From contig JAJKFL010000008.1 in NCBI GenBank assembly GCA_021186555.1, positions 16,857,936 to 16,921,935 on the forward strand: a stretch of DNA of 64,000 nucleotides, read 5' to 3'. Source of the stretch: Reticulitermes speratus (Eukaryota; Arthropoda; Insecta; Blattodea; Rhinotermitidae). The translations under genes were made by a program, and so were the position numbers. Shown here one piece after another: positions 23,866 to 36,015 of this stretch. Every line of letters begins with the position of its first letter. The stretch's first letter is position 1. The notes below the pieces were generated by a model. The model saw only the letters and a list, made by a program, of their open reading frames with translations. It had not been told where the DNA came from and did no database searches.

Positions 23866-24155
23866 GGAATTTCGTCCAAGTATAGATGAAGAACCCGGAA
23901 TAATGCCATCTGAAACATATCCGTCATGAGAATTTAAAAAATTACAAACTAGGTAAAGCTATCATGTGTCTTCAATACTGTGAGGCCAGAATAGCCGGAG
24001 ATATTGAACAAGTACCAATCTCACACGTGTGTGTGAGATTATGTGCATATTGTTAAATATATGCGGTATTAATCAGCTTTAAATTTGAATCACCACCTAT
24101 GAAGGAGTGAAAATTACTTCCATGCAATTTCAGTATCACGATTAGCTAAGTACGT

Positions 24156-24196
24156 AAGTACTAAGTACGTAAGGACTGAAGTACTTACGTACTTAG
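24156..24196. repeat. Perfect 16-bp palindromic arms
   Basis: CTAAGTACGTAAGTAC (24156-24171) and its exact inverse at 24181-24196, with an extra partial direct copy between them. The arm is itself nearly palindromic around TACGTA. Could extrude as a hairpin; no associated gene. Confidence 0.85.
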
Positions 24197-24834
24197 TTTT
24201 CCTTGAGCAGCCGAATTTTAAGGAAGATTCCTTTCTTGTGCCTGCTCCCTAGTGCAATGGAGGAAATGTTCATAGTGGAGACCAGGAAGAGATTTTGACA
24301 AAAATATTCTATTAAAAATAGGATATTAATAGGTATAAAGGATAAAATTTTAAGTTACAGTTTTCGAACCGGCTGCGAATGGCAGAGTCGCAGGCTTCTT
24401 AACGAATCTTAAGAAGTAGCTCCGTGTAGTAAATCATCGTTGAGATGCCGATAGTCGCTCAGCTAGCCAAGAAGTTGCCGGATTTCTATTTTTTCAGGAA
24501 GAGTCATTATTGTGTTCACAAAAGCCCGCTACTGGCCTCTATCATGAGATAGTTCAATTCAGTGTACACCCTAGCACTCTACTTCTTTAAAGCAAATTTT
24601 ATTATTCCCCTGTACCTTGCATTTACACCTGGTCTTTCAACTGCACTATTTCGTATAGAACTTTATAAGTATTTTTAAAATCCGCAATGCCTGCTGCTTA
24701 TTCCGCCTTTCCCATCTTCCTTTTTATTGATCTGTAGAGAAGTGTGAGTTATGAGCCGCCTCTTTATGTAATATTTTCATTCGTCTTCCTTTTAATCCCG
24801 TAAGAGGCACTTTTAACTAGCAAGTTGATACTAG

Positions 24835-25065
24835 CGGTAAAAGTTTTGACTTGTCTTCTGGAGGTGTCCGGTTTGAATTCCGACTGGCTAACCGCTGTTC
24901 TCATTAGGACTTCCGCGCTCTATCTCAGACCCTACAGGCAAATTCAGGGTAGCATCTTAAATTAGCCAAAAATTGCTTCTTTCCACGCCCTTTCCAAATC
25001 CTCATTTACCCGCATCCATTCTTCGGATGGTATTTCGTCCGAGCTACTGACAGAATTGTGACATA
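24835..25065 (+). mobile_element. tRNA-derived SINE, family 4, diverged
   Basis: A B-box-like TCCGGTTTGAATTCCGACTG sits near 24870, with a body sharing CTTTCCACGCCCTTTCCAAA and a CTTCGGATGG block. Related to the copy at 19125, but without its (AAAT)n tail. Boundaries approximate. Confidence 0.55.
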
Positions 25066-25680
25066 ACCTACAAATGAAACATATAATTAAGAGGAAATTC
25101 CTTCAAATTATGGATTTCATTTGACTCTCTGAGAGCAGCGAAACGTTGTTAGTATGCAGGGTTGTTAAATTCGTAGTCTCAGCGCTCGTGGCAACGTCGT
25201 GATGGCACTCAAGAATTACCAGTAATTACTAGCGCAGAACTTGAAGTACTGACCTTGCTTCAGTCTCGCACGAGATCCGCTAAGTCTGCTGTGTTGAGCC
25301 GTGACGTATGCTGTAATCCTACAACGCACATAATGAATGGGCATTTTGTAAGATTAAATTGTTGCGGCGAGGAATTAAGCCGCCGTGTCCTGCTTCTCTG
25401 GACTCCGCCGTAATTGTGGTGCGGGCAGCATGGGCATAAGGAACGGCAAAGCATCATCGTTTCAAGGGACTTACAACTATGGCTACACGAGGCTATCCGA
25501 TATCAGGTCTCGTAATGGTGCAAATTTTATACAATAGGAAGACAGTTTCAATGGCGCATCATGTTATTGTTTGGACAGTATTATGTCTGCTTCACTTTCA
25601 GTACAGGAGACAGCTCGATGCTGAAATAGGACTAAATTCTCTTTACAAATACATCTCGAGTCATCAGACTCTTCTCACAA
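25066..25680. other. Unassigned intergenic sequence
   Basis: No gene or element recognised; the short open frames here look random. Confidence 0.5.
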
Positions 25681-25682
25681 TA

Positions 25683-25971
25683 CACTCATCCATCGCTTTT
25701 CGCGGGTTCGTACTTCGCGGTTTCGCAAATTCGCAGGGTCGCCCCCAGAATAAAAACACATCACTCGGACCCTTCAGTGGATAGAGGCATCAAAACTGTT
25801 AGACAACTCGAACAGGTCTTCGAGCCACACCGCGTGATGTTCAAGGAGTTGAAGGGCAAAAAGAAGCAGCTCCCATCACAGTGTTTCTGCAGAGAAAAGA
25901 AATTTTTCGTGGATTTTCGCTTTTCGCCGGAGTCTTGGACCTTAACCCCCGCGAAGAGCGAGGGCTGAGTG
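25683..25971. mobile_element. pogo/Tigger-like MITE, 289 bp, TA target duplication
   Basis: Left terminus CACTCATCCATCGCTTTTCG, right terminus (reverse complement) CACTCAGCCCTCGCTCTTCG, with TA at 25681-25682 and 25972-25973. Subterminal CGCGGG and TTCGC repeats are typical of Tigger-derived MITEs. A 63-codon open frame inside (25777-25968) ends in the terminal repeat. I see no transposase motif in it, but its first 45 codons are not obviously repeat text. Confidence 0.8.
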
Positions 25972-26599
25972 TATTGCCATTGAAAGCTGTAAATGAAACA
26001 GGAGTGAAAAAAGTAAAGTTTTTGTCTCTAGCGCACATGAAATTCGGCCTTACAGCCCGTTCCCAGTCACGTTACTGACTGAAATATTCAGGGCGCATAC
26101 ATAATAAGGCACCATTTTCAGTTTCTGTTGTTCAAATGGCGCTTTAGGAGACGTAAGCCTTGCCGTGCTCACATCGCCAGAACTATTTTCGAGCTCCATC
26201 ATTGAGTTAACAAGAATCCAACAAAATACACAACTGAAATACGTTTCGTTCCGTTCCAGCTCTTGAATATTTTAAAGCTGGGCTCGCACAATTTTATTTT
26301 CTAGCGGCCAGTTCGGCAAAGTGTTTGAAGGGCTTTTCATTTATATCTTTGCTACTTTAAATAAATTTTTTATGAAGAACGAAACAAGGGATGTAACCAA
26401 CTTCGTCGAAGGGAAATTCATATAAAATAAAAACGTCCCTTGCCTTCCAATTTGGAACTGTGTCATTTCAAAGCACAGATAGCTTTGACACGTTCAGAGA
26501 AGAAAAGAGTAAATAACACTGTCTACCATAACTAGCTAACTAAGTCTGAGCAGAGTCCTTTCTTCTAGAGAAAGCTAATAATTAGCTAATAAAGAAATC

Positions 26600-26960
26600 C
26601 CCAATATTTTTTGAACTCGATGGTTCATTACCGTTTTCAAAGAGCCCTACATTTCTCCCTATCCCGAGCCAGGTAAATAAATTTCGCGCCCACCCGTCCT
26701 CTTTCTTTAAGATCCATTTTAATTGTATATATTTAATACCAACCAATTTCACATTTAGTATTTAAAATGATGTAATATTTCGCTTCTTAATATTTTACAT
26801 GTTTCGGTTCTTAACAGCCATCCATAGAGAAAAAATATGTTTGTTTTACGGAGTACGTACAAGGTTAAATCCATTTTAATATTATCCTTCTATCTTGACC
26901 TAGGACTTTCCTTCGGGTTTACTCACCAAACATGTGCATCTGTCTTCTTACCCATACGTG
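26600..26960. repeat. Dispersed pyrimidine-rich repeat, old
   Basis: Blocks CCCGAGCCAGGTAAATAAAT, AAGATCCATTTTAATTG and AATCCATTTTAATATTATCC recur loosely at 21047, 27360, 31081, 31531, 41035, 41900 and 59647. This suggests one ancient repeat whose ends cannot be set by eye. A hairpin-motif remnant (GTTTCGGTTCTTAACAGCC) lies at 26800-26820. Confidence 0.4.
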
Positions 26961-29115
26961 CCACCATAATGATTTTAAAGTATTGTCTTTAATGTGACAA
27001 GAAATTTCGTGCTGACATAAATATCCGTACCTAATTCATACATCATTTTTTTATTGGACAGTTAAAACACGTCGCCTACACCATTAGCCCCCAACAGCTA
27101 TTATGCCTAACCTGAATTTTATATTCATTGTTGGTCGCCTGCAGGCCGGTACACCAGGATGATAACGTGTTAAATCAGAAGTAAGAAAGTACACATGGCT
27201 CCCTAGAGTTTTATTTATTTACGCAATCGTGACTTCTTGGAGCGAATAATTCCTTAAGAATCTGATGGTAGCTTAGTTGATAACGATTTTCCGTACTTTT
27301 TCAGCCCTCCGTTTTCATTATTCATTCTGGTTTCAAAGGATTCCAAAACGTGACCTTATCCCGAACCAGTTAAATCTAACCCACAAATTCCCGACACGTT
27401 TCTTTTAATGTTTTTAACATGTTTGTCATAAGTTTGTAGGTCTTCCAAGTTGTCCTTTGCCTGCAGACTTTCTGAATATAGTCGTATGCATTTCTCACCT
27501 GTCCCCTTCTTGTTACGTGTTCCAGCCATCACACCTTTCTTGAAGTTGCCCTCTAACGATATTTGGTGAAGAGCACAAAGTAAGGCATTCGAGCATGCCA
27601 TATTCTCCAGCTTTGTTTGATCGTCTGTCTCTATGTCTATTTCCTTCTAGTGCTGCAGTTATTCCTCTGAGATCCCTGTTTTCACTCGTTTTAGGACGAG
27701 AGACCAGCACAAAGTAACAGGTATTTTTTAACTTGTACCGTAATTTTCAGTTTTTAGATGTGATACGTGAGGATTACATTTTATGAACTGAATCGTAGCT
27801 ACGAATTCACCGTACGTCACATGTTGTCAGATATCTCAGACTACTGGTGACGTATAAAATGGTATCGCATCATGTCTCTTTTTCCTTTTATTCCCTGCTT
27901 CAAATTGCCAGTTTAATTGGCTTAAAATAAGCTTGATTCGCCTTGTTAAGTCGCCAAACATTCAGGCAGCTAGCTCATTCCCCCGTCAATTGTATTACAG
28001 CTCGAACTGCCCATAATCTCTCTCCAGTGTGACATTTGCAGCAGCCCCTGTGATCGAGACAGTTCGGTATGCAAAGCTAGCCGCAACAGCTTAGCCACTG
28101 CGAAGTCAGAAATGTGATAATTGCTGGCAGCCGAATGTTAACACGCACCGATCCATTTGGTGAATTTGCAAAATTTTGCATAACATTTACATTATTTTGA
28201 GATACATTGACGAATCGTTAACAAAGACCAAGGGAAATGTATGTTAGTGAACTTTGGTGAATGAAATTAAGTGTACTTAGTTGAACGAAATACCGATGTT
28301 TTACATTGTCAACTACAACCTTCAACCAACGAAGAACTTTCTCGGTCCTTTTATAGGAGGGAGAAGAATATTGTGTAATAAGGCCGAGCTGGCACCGTTT
28401 CTTGGCGGGCAGAGAGCTGTGTAAGAAATAAACTACACATTGCACTAACTTCAAATTGTTTTCTGTTATACAATTAATAATTAGCACCATGGAGCAGAGT
28501 ACTTTTGAGAAGCTACTAGTTGCTCATTGGGAATCATACAATCGCCTTCATTTTATAAAAATTTCCACCGATAACGAGAAAAAGTCTCATTTAATTTCCC
28601 AGATAAAATTTCGATATTCTCGTATTTTAGTAACAAGAATATATAACTATGTTAATGATGAGCAGAATTTTTGTGTGATTGATGGCTAGATAAATGAATT
28701 AATTACTACATGAATTGTTTATTTGGGTGGGTGGTTTACTGGGTAAATAACTTGCATGAATTAAATGTATAGGTTCAATAATACATTGATGAATGATCTT
28801 TATTGGATTGATGGGTGGCTGCTCGAGGGATGTGGGCATATATTTTGTAGGCTACTGCTTCTACACCCCATTAGTTAACAAGTGTCTGGTAATGCAGTAC
28901 GGATAATTACCACGTCATGTAGGCGTACGAGGGATTGTCAAGTAAAGCTCCACGGCACTAGCTGCGGGTAATTGCTTGGTTTCTGAGCGATGTACCTAAA
29001 CACCCTCTGTTTAGAAGGTTGCGTCGGGCGTGCTGTAGTTGCAGACTTTGTCGTGAAGTGAAGTGAAGTGAAGATGAAATTATTCCTGTGCACGCCGTGA
29101 AATCGTATTGAGAGT
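26961..29115. other. Unassigned intergenic sequence
   Basis: Apart from possible pieces of the pyrimidine-rich repeat at about 27360-27450, nothing is recognised. Confidence 0.45.
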
Positions 29116-29117
29116 GA

Positions 29118-29335
29118 AGGCATAGCTCCACGCGTTTTAATCTCGGTACTTTATGGAGGTGAATGGTCAGCTTCATGCCCCGGGTGCTTTACCCAGTGGA
29201 GTGAGATCCCAGTACCCATTGTATAGGAAGCTGGGTGGGACCCAGAGCCGGTTGGACGTTTTGGAGACGAGAGAAATTTTGTGGGAAATCGAACTACTAT
29301 TCCTCGGTCGCCCAGTCCGTAGAGCAGCCCCATTA
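29118..29335 (-). mobile_element. tRNA-derived SINE, family 2, diverged
   Basis: Minus orientation. Family blocks in order: AATCTCGGTACTTTATGGAGGT, CATGCCCCGGGTGCTTTACC, CAGTACCCATTGTATAGGAA, GCTGGGTGGGACCCAGAGCC, then a decayed tRNA-like end (AATCGAACTACT...CCCAGTCCGTAGAGC). The open frame across it is SINE text. Confidence 0.75.
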
Positions 29336-29339
29336 TTGA

Positions 29340-30190
29340 CTGCTCTTGTCACGGCTCTGGATGCTGTCCCTTCTGGGAATCCAATTACTCTACCCGAGTC
29401 TGCCTCCAGTCATGTAAATGTATTTATGATCTGTAAGTTAACTCTTTAAAGCCCAGTTGTAACTCTCTGTATTGCAAAGTACAGCATTAGAAGAACGCGT
29501 TTGGGTCGGAATTTGTACTTCCGTATTTCATATGGCTCACAGAATATACATCGATTATTGTCCCGAACAGAATTAAATTATTTAGTTTTATAAGGGGGAA
29601 AATCTCTGACGTCTTTGAGGTAGAAATTGAAGGATTGTATGTAATTTAATTTCAGCCTTAAAAATCGTTAAGTAACTTCACATTTTGTTTAATCTCCATT
29701 AAAATATCCACGGACACTTCTAGAAGGTCACATGATGGGATTTGTCGGAATCAGGAATACAGTTTAGGGGCTGGCTCTGTTTCACATATGTAGGTCCATA
29801 TCGTGTTTCCTAGACCTGCGGGGATTTCCCAGGGTACCCTCGTTCCGCTCACATTGAGATTCATACGCGTACGTATACGTGTAATTAACTGGAAGTTAGC
29901 AGTTCTCTTCATAATACGATTCTGTGCTTTGGCTTAACCCCGAGAGATGCCTAGACTGGAGAGGGTTTGCTGAAAATCTCGTCCGAATCCAGTTTGTCTC
30001 ATAATGTGAAGCTGCAAGGTGTTGACAAAAGGTATTAGACATCAGGTACACACTCAACCTCACAGAGTTGGGCACTTGAAAATAAAGGCCTTGTGTTATG
30101 TAAATGTATTTACTTATAAAATATTTTTAGGCACAATTTTGAGTAACAAGTAACTGCAATTCGCAGGCACAGATCTGTGTAGTTTAATGA
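29340..30190. other. Unassigned intergenic sequence
   Basis: Nothing recognised. Confidence 0.5.
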
Positions 30191-30194
30191 AATA

Positions 30195-30667
30195 CAGTGG
30201 ACCCTCGAACTTCGAACGGTTTGATGTTCGAACAACTTGAAACTCAAACAAAAAATTCGAGAAAATCCGTTTTTGAAACTCGAACAAAAACTCGAAAGTC
30301 GAACAAAGAATCACGTGGTCGCCTTCTCTCTCTGCTTGGTCAAGATGAAAGAAGGGTAATTCACCTTCCAGTGGACAGTAATATTCCTCCTACTATTATT
30401 ATTGATTGATTATTATACAATATTTTTTATATATGTACTATCATAAATAAAAATTTTCAATTATTGAAATTAAATATACTTGTTTTATCATTATGATCTT
30501 TTGAAATAGGCACTTAAAATGTTTTATATTGGGTAAATTTTGGGGTCTGGAAGGGATTAATTCAATTTACATTATTTCTTATGGGTAAATTTAACTCGAA
30601 AGTCGAACAACTTGAAAGTCGAACCGTCTCCTGGAACGGATTGTGTTCGAAGTTCGAGGTGCCACTG
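30195..30667. mobile_element. pogo/Tigger-like MITE, 473 bp, TA target duplication
   Basis: Left terminus CAGTGGACCCTCGAACTTCG; right terminus (reverse complement) CAGTGGCACCTCGAACTTCG; TA at 30193-30194 and 30668-30669. Long subterminal regions on both sides are built from GTTCGAACAACTTGAAA and CTCGAAAGTCGAAC repeats, as in Tigger-type elements. No transposase remains in the AT-rich interior. Confidence 0.9.
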
Positions 30668-30669
30668 TA

Positions 30670-33600
30670 CTCATCAATAAATAGGGAATAGTGATGTGAA
30701 ACTAACAGTTTGACCATCTACACATCACATTAATGATTAATTCCATAGACACGAGATCTTTACAAGTTTATAGCCTGCCATCCTGTTCACAAACCTCTCT
30801 CAATTTTCGAAATACAAAGACTAATTGTTTTTCAATTCTGTATCACTCGCGTTTAGAATCGTTTTCTGTTTGGATTTTCACCACTGTCGCTCTTTAAAAT
30901 AAAATTAATACCACTGTGTTTCGGAGAAAGTATCGGTCACCGCACTCAGATAAAAGAGTGAGTGAAACAGCTACTGATTTGGACGCGGTAGACAAAGCTG
31001 GAGACGGTCCAGAAAGTCCAAACTGAGATTACTTCAAGTTTTTGCTATTTACAATTCAGCTCGCCATTTTTACCGTCTTTTGAACTGGATAAATCTAGTC
31101 CACACACTCATCTTATTTATTTAATATACATTTTAATAATATACTCTTATTTTGCCCAGGCCCTCTTCCATCTGCCCTTTCGAGTAACATTTGATACGCA
31201 CATCTCCTCTCCGCTAGACGTAATATATGTCCGCCTACCTCATCATCCTTCATTTCATCACAAGTTAATAGTTTGTAAAGACTATAAACTCCGAAACTCC
31301 AATTACGTAATTTTTTGCATTGTTACTTTATCAGATCCAAATACTTTCTTCAGACCTTTCTTTCTAAACCCTCTCAATGTTTGTTGTTTAACCGTAGGCC
31401 TACATATTTCACTAATTTCTCGGAAAGGAGTCCTTATTAAGAAGCTAACATTTCCTCGCGTGTGAAAGAACTTCCATTTATGAAAACCGACAGTTTATTG
31501 CCGTGTTCGTAATAGCCCGCCACTTGTCTGTGCTGAACTAGATTAATCTAGCCCGCACCCGCCCCCCCCCCCACATCCTCCTTTTTTCTTAACATTATAC
31601 TTTATTCGACGTCTAGACCTTCCAAGTTGTTTTCGTTTTTTAGGGTTTCCCTCCAAACTGTGCATGTGTTTCTTGTCTCTCACACGCATGCTACATGCCT
31701 CGCCAATCTCGTCGTTTGGAAGTGCTGGCACGAATGGTATTTGGAGAGGGGTACATATTATGAAGTTACTCATCTTGTAATTTCTCCCCTCTCCCCTTTT
31801 GCCTAGGTTTTCCAAAAAAGTCTGTCGCAAGTCCGAAGCCATGTGTAACATTTCATAATATTCTGTGCTTTACTGTGAGGAGTTGCCACAAGAGACAAAA
31901 TTAGAGTCTCCTTTATTTTAACTTCTGCTTGTCTGCGACAGTGGTTAAAAATTGGTGCCTTTTAGGCCATTATTCTTCCCGTCGGTTGACTAATTAGCCC
32001 ACGAGATATTTTGGTTTCAAATTTAATAGATTATTTTTAAAATATTTATAAATATTTTTTGCAGGAGAATTCAGGCATCCGGATGGCTATAACGAAGTTA
32101 ACAGTCTTTTACAATTCGTTACGAAATGCATCTAAAATAACGTGCGAGCGTCTTGGACATGTAACTGGAACGCAATTAGACAAAATGACTATGAGCATAA
32201 ATGCCGGGCTGCGACAGTACGTGCAAGGGTAAATGGTGGGGGAAGAAAGAAAGTTGGCGGGGGTACATTATTGATAAGAAAGGATCTTTAACTACTAACA
32301 AAGCCAGTATTGTAACGGACAATGAAGAATGCTTGATTCTGTCCTTACTGTTGCCAGCTTGAACAGAACCAAGATTTTTGTACTAACTTTCATTTTACAT
32401 TTCCAGTTTTTACCATTCCATGAATATAAATTCATATCTCCTTGAAATTGGAACTGTACAGAGTAATGGCTGTGCCAGCACTGTTGTTCTTTGATAAGAA
32501 ATTGAAGAGAGCAGAATACAAACATCGCAAATGAGATTTTGAACTCTTCCCATGCTCACGTTTTCATCACAAAGACTTTTTTATTTACTCGCTTTCAGTG
32601 CATCCCTTTCTATGTTTTGTCTTTGTATTTTCCTCTTCGTAAAATGTAGTCCTGATGAGGGCTGCATATCGTGCGAGTAGATGATTTAGAACACAGATTT
32701 TCTAATGTGGTGTTCTGGATTAGGACATTGTGTTTATGGTAAGTGCTTTTAAAACTTTCTGTCGATATATTTGGCCTCTATCTTCAGGTAGTTCCTCCAA
32801 AACGTTGGTAGCCACCTACCAGACTTCACGGTGTAACAACCCAGAAGACAACATTATGAATCTTCACCGCCTTGAAAATTTCGTGTCTGGAATATAAAAT
32901 TCCTGTTCATCCTAAATTAATTGTGGTTCTGAAGCTTAACTCCACCGGAGCACACCACTGTACAAGTAAGGTCTTAGAAATTTCGCACATATCATTGGCA
33001 CTCTTATTCGCTGATCGCACTGCTTCTCAGAAGTTCCTTTCTGGAGCCCTTTTGGTTTCGAAAATGCTTGACGGGACCCCCAGACCACTGAAACACAGCC
33101 ATTAAAATTTAAATGTAGCGGGACACATTAATGTTAATCGAAAATGAAAGGTTAACGGAAATCGCTGAAGCATATTGCAATTGCATTTAATGGTTGGTTT
33201 GAAGTTACGTTTATTGTGTCCTGTTTCGTGTCCTCTTTTCTTTTCGAATTACAGTTTCAGTAACTTTTAGGGTTATGTTTTATCAACCATTGCTCCACAA
33301 GGGTTTTATAAAGACAGTTTAGTAGACCCAGTGCCAAACGGATATACCGCCTAATTAAAGCAATTTTTTTAGTTTTCCTGCGGACATTCGTGTAGTACTT
33401 ACTGAAGAGTTCTGTCATATTGAATTCGTCATTAGAGACGGCACTCGCGGTTCGTCCGAAACGTCTGGGAACCGCTGACCCATGACATGTAAAAAGTAAA
33501 TCACTACAGACACAAATCCATTACTGTAAATCTAATTACACTGCTTGCCACACCGAGCATTGGCTGAACTGTAGAGTGAAGTATTGTGACAGGCCTATAC

Positions 33601-33740
33601 AAAGCGGCGCTGATTGTTAGTTACTTACGGACGTTTAGGAGAAGCTTGCTATCTTAATCTTCAGTGCTATCCAAGTTTTTGGAGGATGTGAGAACCTCAT
33701 ATCACGCATTGCCCAAATGTTTGTACCGTGCACTTCATTA
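30670..33740. other. Unassigned intergenic sequence, traces of old repeats
   Basis: Fragments resembling the pyrimidine-rich repeat occur at about 31081-31260 and 31531-31850, the latter with a C homopolymer at 31561-31572. A weak CAAAACGTTGGTAGCC block at about 32798-32813 resembles the hairpin motif. No gene recognised. Confidence 0.4.
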
Positions 33741-33749
33741 AATGTTCGC

Positions 33750-34453
33750 TTCATCAACAGAAAAAACTAAGGTAATGAGAATCTCAAGACAACCATCCCC
33801 AATGAAAATTATGATAGATCAAAAACAATTGGAGAATGTGGAATATTTCAATTATTTAGGCAGCATGATAACAAATGATGCAAGGTGTACACGTGAAATT
33901 AAATCCAGAATTGCCTTGGCAAAAGCAGCATTCAGCAAGAAGAAACATCTTTTCACCAGCAAACTGGACTTAAATTTAAGGAAGAAACTAGTACAGTGCT
34001 ACATTTGGAGCATAGTTTTGTGTGGTGCTGAAAAGTGGACACTTCGGAAAATGGATCAGAATTATCTGGAAACTTTTGAAATGTGGTGCTGGAGAAGAAT
34101 GGAGAAGATCAGTCGGACCGATCGTGTGAGAAATGAAGTAGTATTACACAGAGTCAAGGAGGAGAGGAATATCGTACATACAATAAAAAGAAGGAAGGCT
34201 AACTGGATTGGTCACATCTTGCGTAGGAACTGCCTTCTGAAACACGTGATTGAAGGAAAGTTAGAGGGAAGGATAGAAATGACGGGACGACGAGGGAGAA
34301 GACGTAAACAGCTACTGGATGACCTTAAGGAAAAGAGAAGATACTGGAAATTGAAAGAGGAAGCACTAGATTGCACTCAATGGAGAACTCGGTTTGGAAG
34401 AGGCTACGGACCTGTCGTAAGACGGACTACAGAATAAATGAATTCATCAACAA
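33750..34453 (+). mobile_element. 5'-truncated RTE-type LINE insertion, frame intact
   Basis: An open frame from about 33761 to 34437 (some 225 codons of element origin) encodes the C-terminal part of a non-LTR retrotransposon polyprotein. The post-RT block EYFNYLGSMITNDARCTREI is followed by KSRIALAKAAF, then WSIVLCGAEKWTL, FEMWCWRRMEKISRTDRVRN, ANWIGHILRRN and a basic GRRGRRRKQLLDDLK tail. This order is characteristic of RTE-like elements. The catalytic YADD box and endonuclease lie upstream and are absent. Direct repeats TTCATCAACA at 33750-33759 and 34443-34452 delimit the insertion. The element ends almost at its stop codon (ACAGAATAAATGAA), as expected for RTE elements with minimal 3' UTRs. 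No stops or frameshifts in the fragment, so the insertion is young. The ATG at 33742 lies in flanking DNA and is not the element's start. Confidence 0.92.
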
Positions 34454-34454
34454 G

Positions 34455-35478
34455 TAAGGCTACATCAATAAATGTTTTGCACCCATACGAAATCCATATT
34501 CTTCATGTACACATTTTCTAAAAGCGAAACACAACCATAAAATAGTGAATTGCATGCACATCATGCAAAAGATCATAAAAGTTGAAGCAGGGCAAAAATA
34601 TATCTATATTTCAAGCAGTCTTACAATTTTCATGCATATTAAAATTACAAGCAGAAATGGTTTAAGTTTTATGATTTTATTTGGGTGTAAAGAAAAGGAG
34701 CATCACAATAAGTGGTCTATGCAGAATCGCAAACTGGTTGTACTAAATAAAGTTCAATTAAATTACATCTCTCTTTACTTTGCTAAATTTTATATGGGTT
34801 CTTGTGTAAACAGAAATTTCACACAGCTGCTACTGCTTTATTCTGTGCAATTACGAGCATGGTGTTCACATAAAGGCACCATAATTAAAGCACCTTGTTC
34901 ATAACAGAATATCGTTCTAACATTCTAGGCTAAAAAGGATTCACTCCCGACTTCATCAACACAACTGTTAACTGTTTACTTATAAGTTATGTTACTTACT
35001 TTAGTAAACAGTAGTCAAGGTACTGACACACGAAAAACAACACGTCCTGACCAAACCTAATACAGCTATAAAGTGCAGCGAATACTTGCTCATATCTACA
35101 TCGCCTGTAATACAAAATCCTTGAGTTTTCACGTTTCATTCCCACATCTCAATTTGTTTGTTTCTTGGTAGTCGTGTGTGGTTTAAAACTGCGGTTCTGA
35201 AACTGTGTCCAACGGAAGTCAGTGGCTCCGCGGATACCTGCTGTAAGGAATTTTAACTTCGCAGAATTTTTCAAAAAGTATAATCGGCTTAAATGTTTCA
35301 AAAATCATAATTGGCTACTTAAGGAGAACAGGAGGTTGCTCTAATTGTACAGTACATAGAATTGGCACTGCCGCTAGTAACCTGATTCCTGTATTCCCTG
35401 TAGACTATTGGTCCAAAATAATAACGAGGAAAAAAATATTGAAATCAATTCAACGCACCAAAGGAAAAAGAAACGCTA
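34455..35478. other. Unassigned intergenic sequence
   Basis: AT-rich. The 119-codon open frame at 34545-34904 has no recognised motif and is probably random. A CTGTATTCCCTGTAGACTAT segment at about 35387 repeats the outer part of the hairpin at 35479-35560. Confidence 0.45.
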
Positions 35479-35560
35479 TACAGGGAATGCACAAAAGAAT
35501 GGTGCGGTTTTAATAGTGAACACTATTAAAACCGCACCATTCTTTTGTGTATACCCTGTA
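35479..35560. repeat. Near-perfect hairpin, 40-bp arms, 2-nt spacer
   Basis: Left arm 35479-35518 starts TACAGGGAATGCACAAAAGA and ends TTTTAATAGTG. The right arm 35521-35560 is its inverse with only two mismatches, separated by AA. Such a tight palindrome is usually unstable. It could be a foldback MITE or two head-to-head transposon ends. A third partial copy of the outer sequence lies at about 35385. Confidence 0.92.
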
Positions 35561-35771
35561 GAACAATCGATTTAGTTCGGTTAGGCAATGTTTCATTTTG
35601 CCTGATTAGACCTTTCGTTCATTTTAGATTAACATTAGACATTGTGACATACGGACCCGCTAATCATTTGCTGGTGGAACTTCATGGAAATCCGAGATGT
35701 GACGTCACTCAGAAACTCAGCTCTGTCGTAATCATGGCAAGCCCGCGTGACTGAACGAGAAGACGATAACC

Positions 35772-36015
35772 AAGGGACTCGCTACGGGCTGGACGGTCCG
35801 GGGATCGAATCCCGGTAGGGGCGAGATTTTTCGCAGCCGTCCAGACCGGCCCTGGGGCCCACCCAGCCTCCTATACAATGAGTACCGGGTCTCTTTCCCG
35901 GGGGTAAAGCGGCCGGGGCGTGGAGTTGACCACCCACCCCCACCTAGTGCCAGGGTTAAAGAAAGAGTAGAGCTATACCTCTACTCCCCCTCTGGGCCTT
36001 CGTGGCCTGTTCTAG
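35772..36015 (+). mobile_element. tRNA-derived SINE, family 2, head-truncated
   Basis: Begins GGGACTCGCTACGGGCTGG. The B box GGGATCGAATCCCGG is intact, then the family body: GTCCAGACCGGCCCTGGGGC, CACCCAGCCTCCTATACAAT, GCGGCCGGGGCGTGGAGTTG and GGGCCTTCGTGGCCTGTTCT. The A-box part seen in the 56868 copy is missing. The copy is otherwise well preserved. Confidence 0.88.

Noticed and set aside
34545..34904. 119-codon open frame just after the RTE element
   Set aside because: Lies outside the RTE target duplication, has AT-driven composition and no motif.
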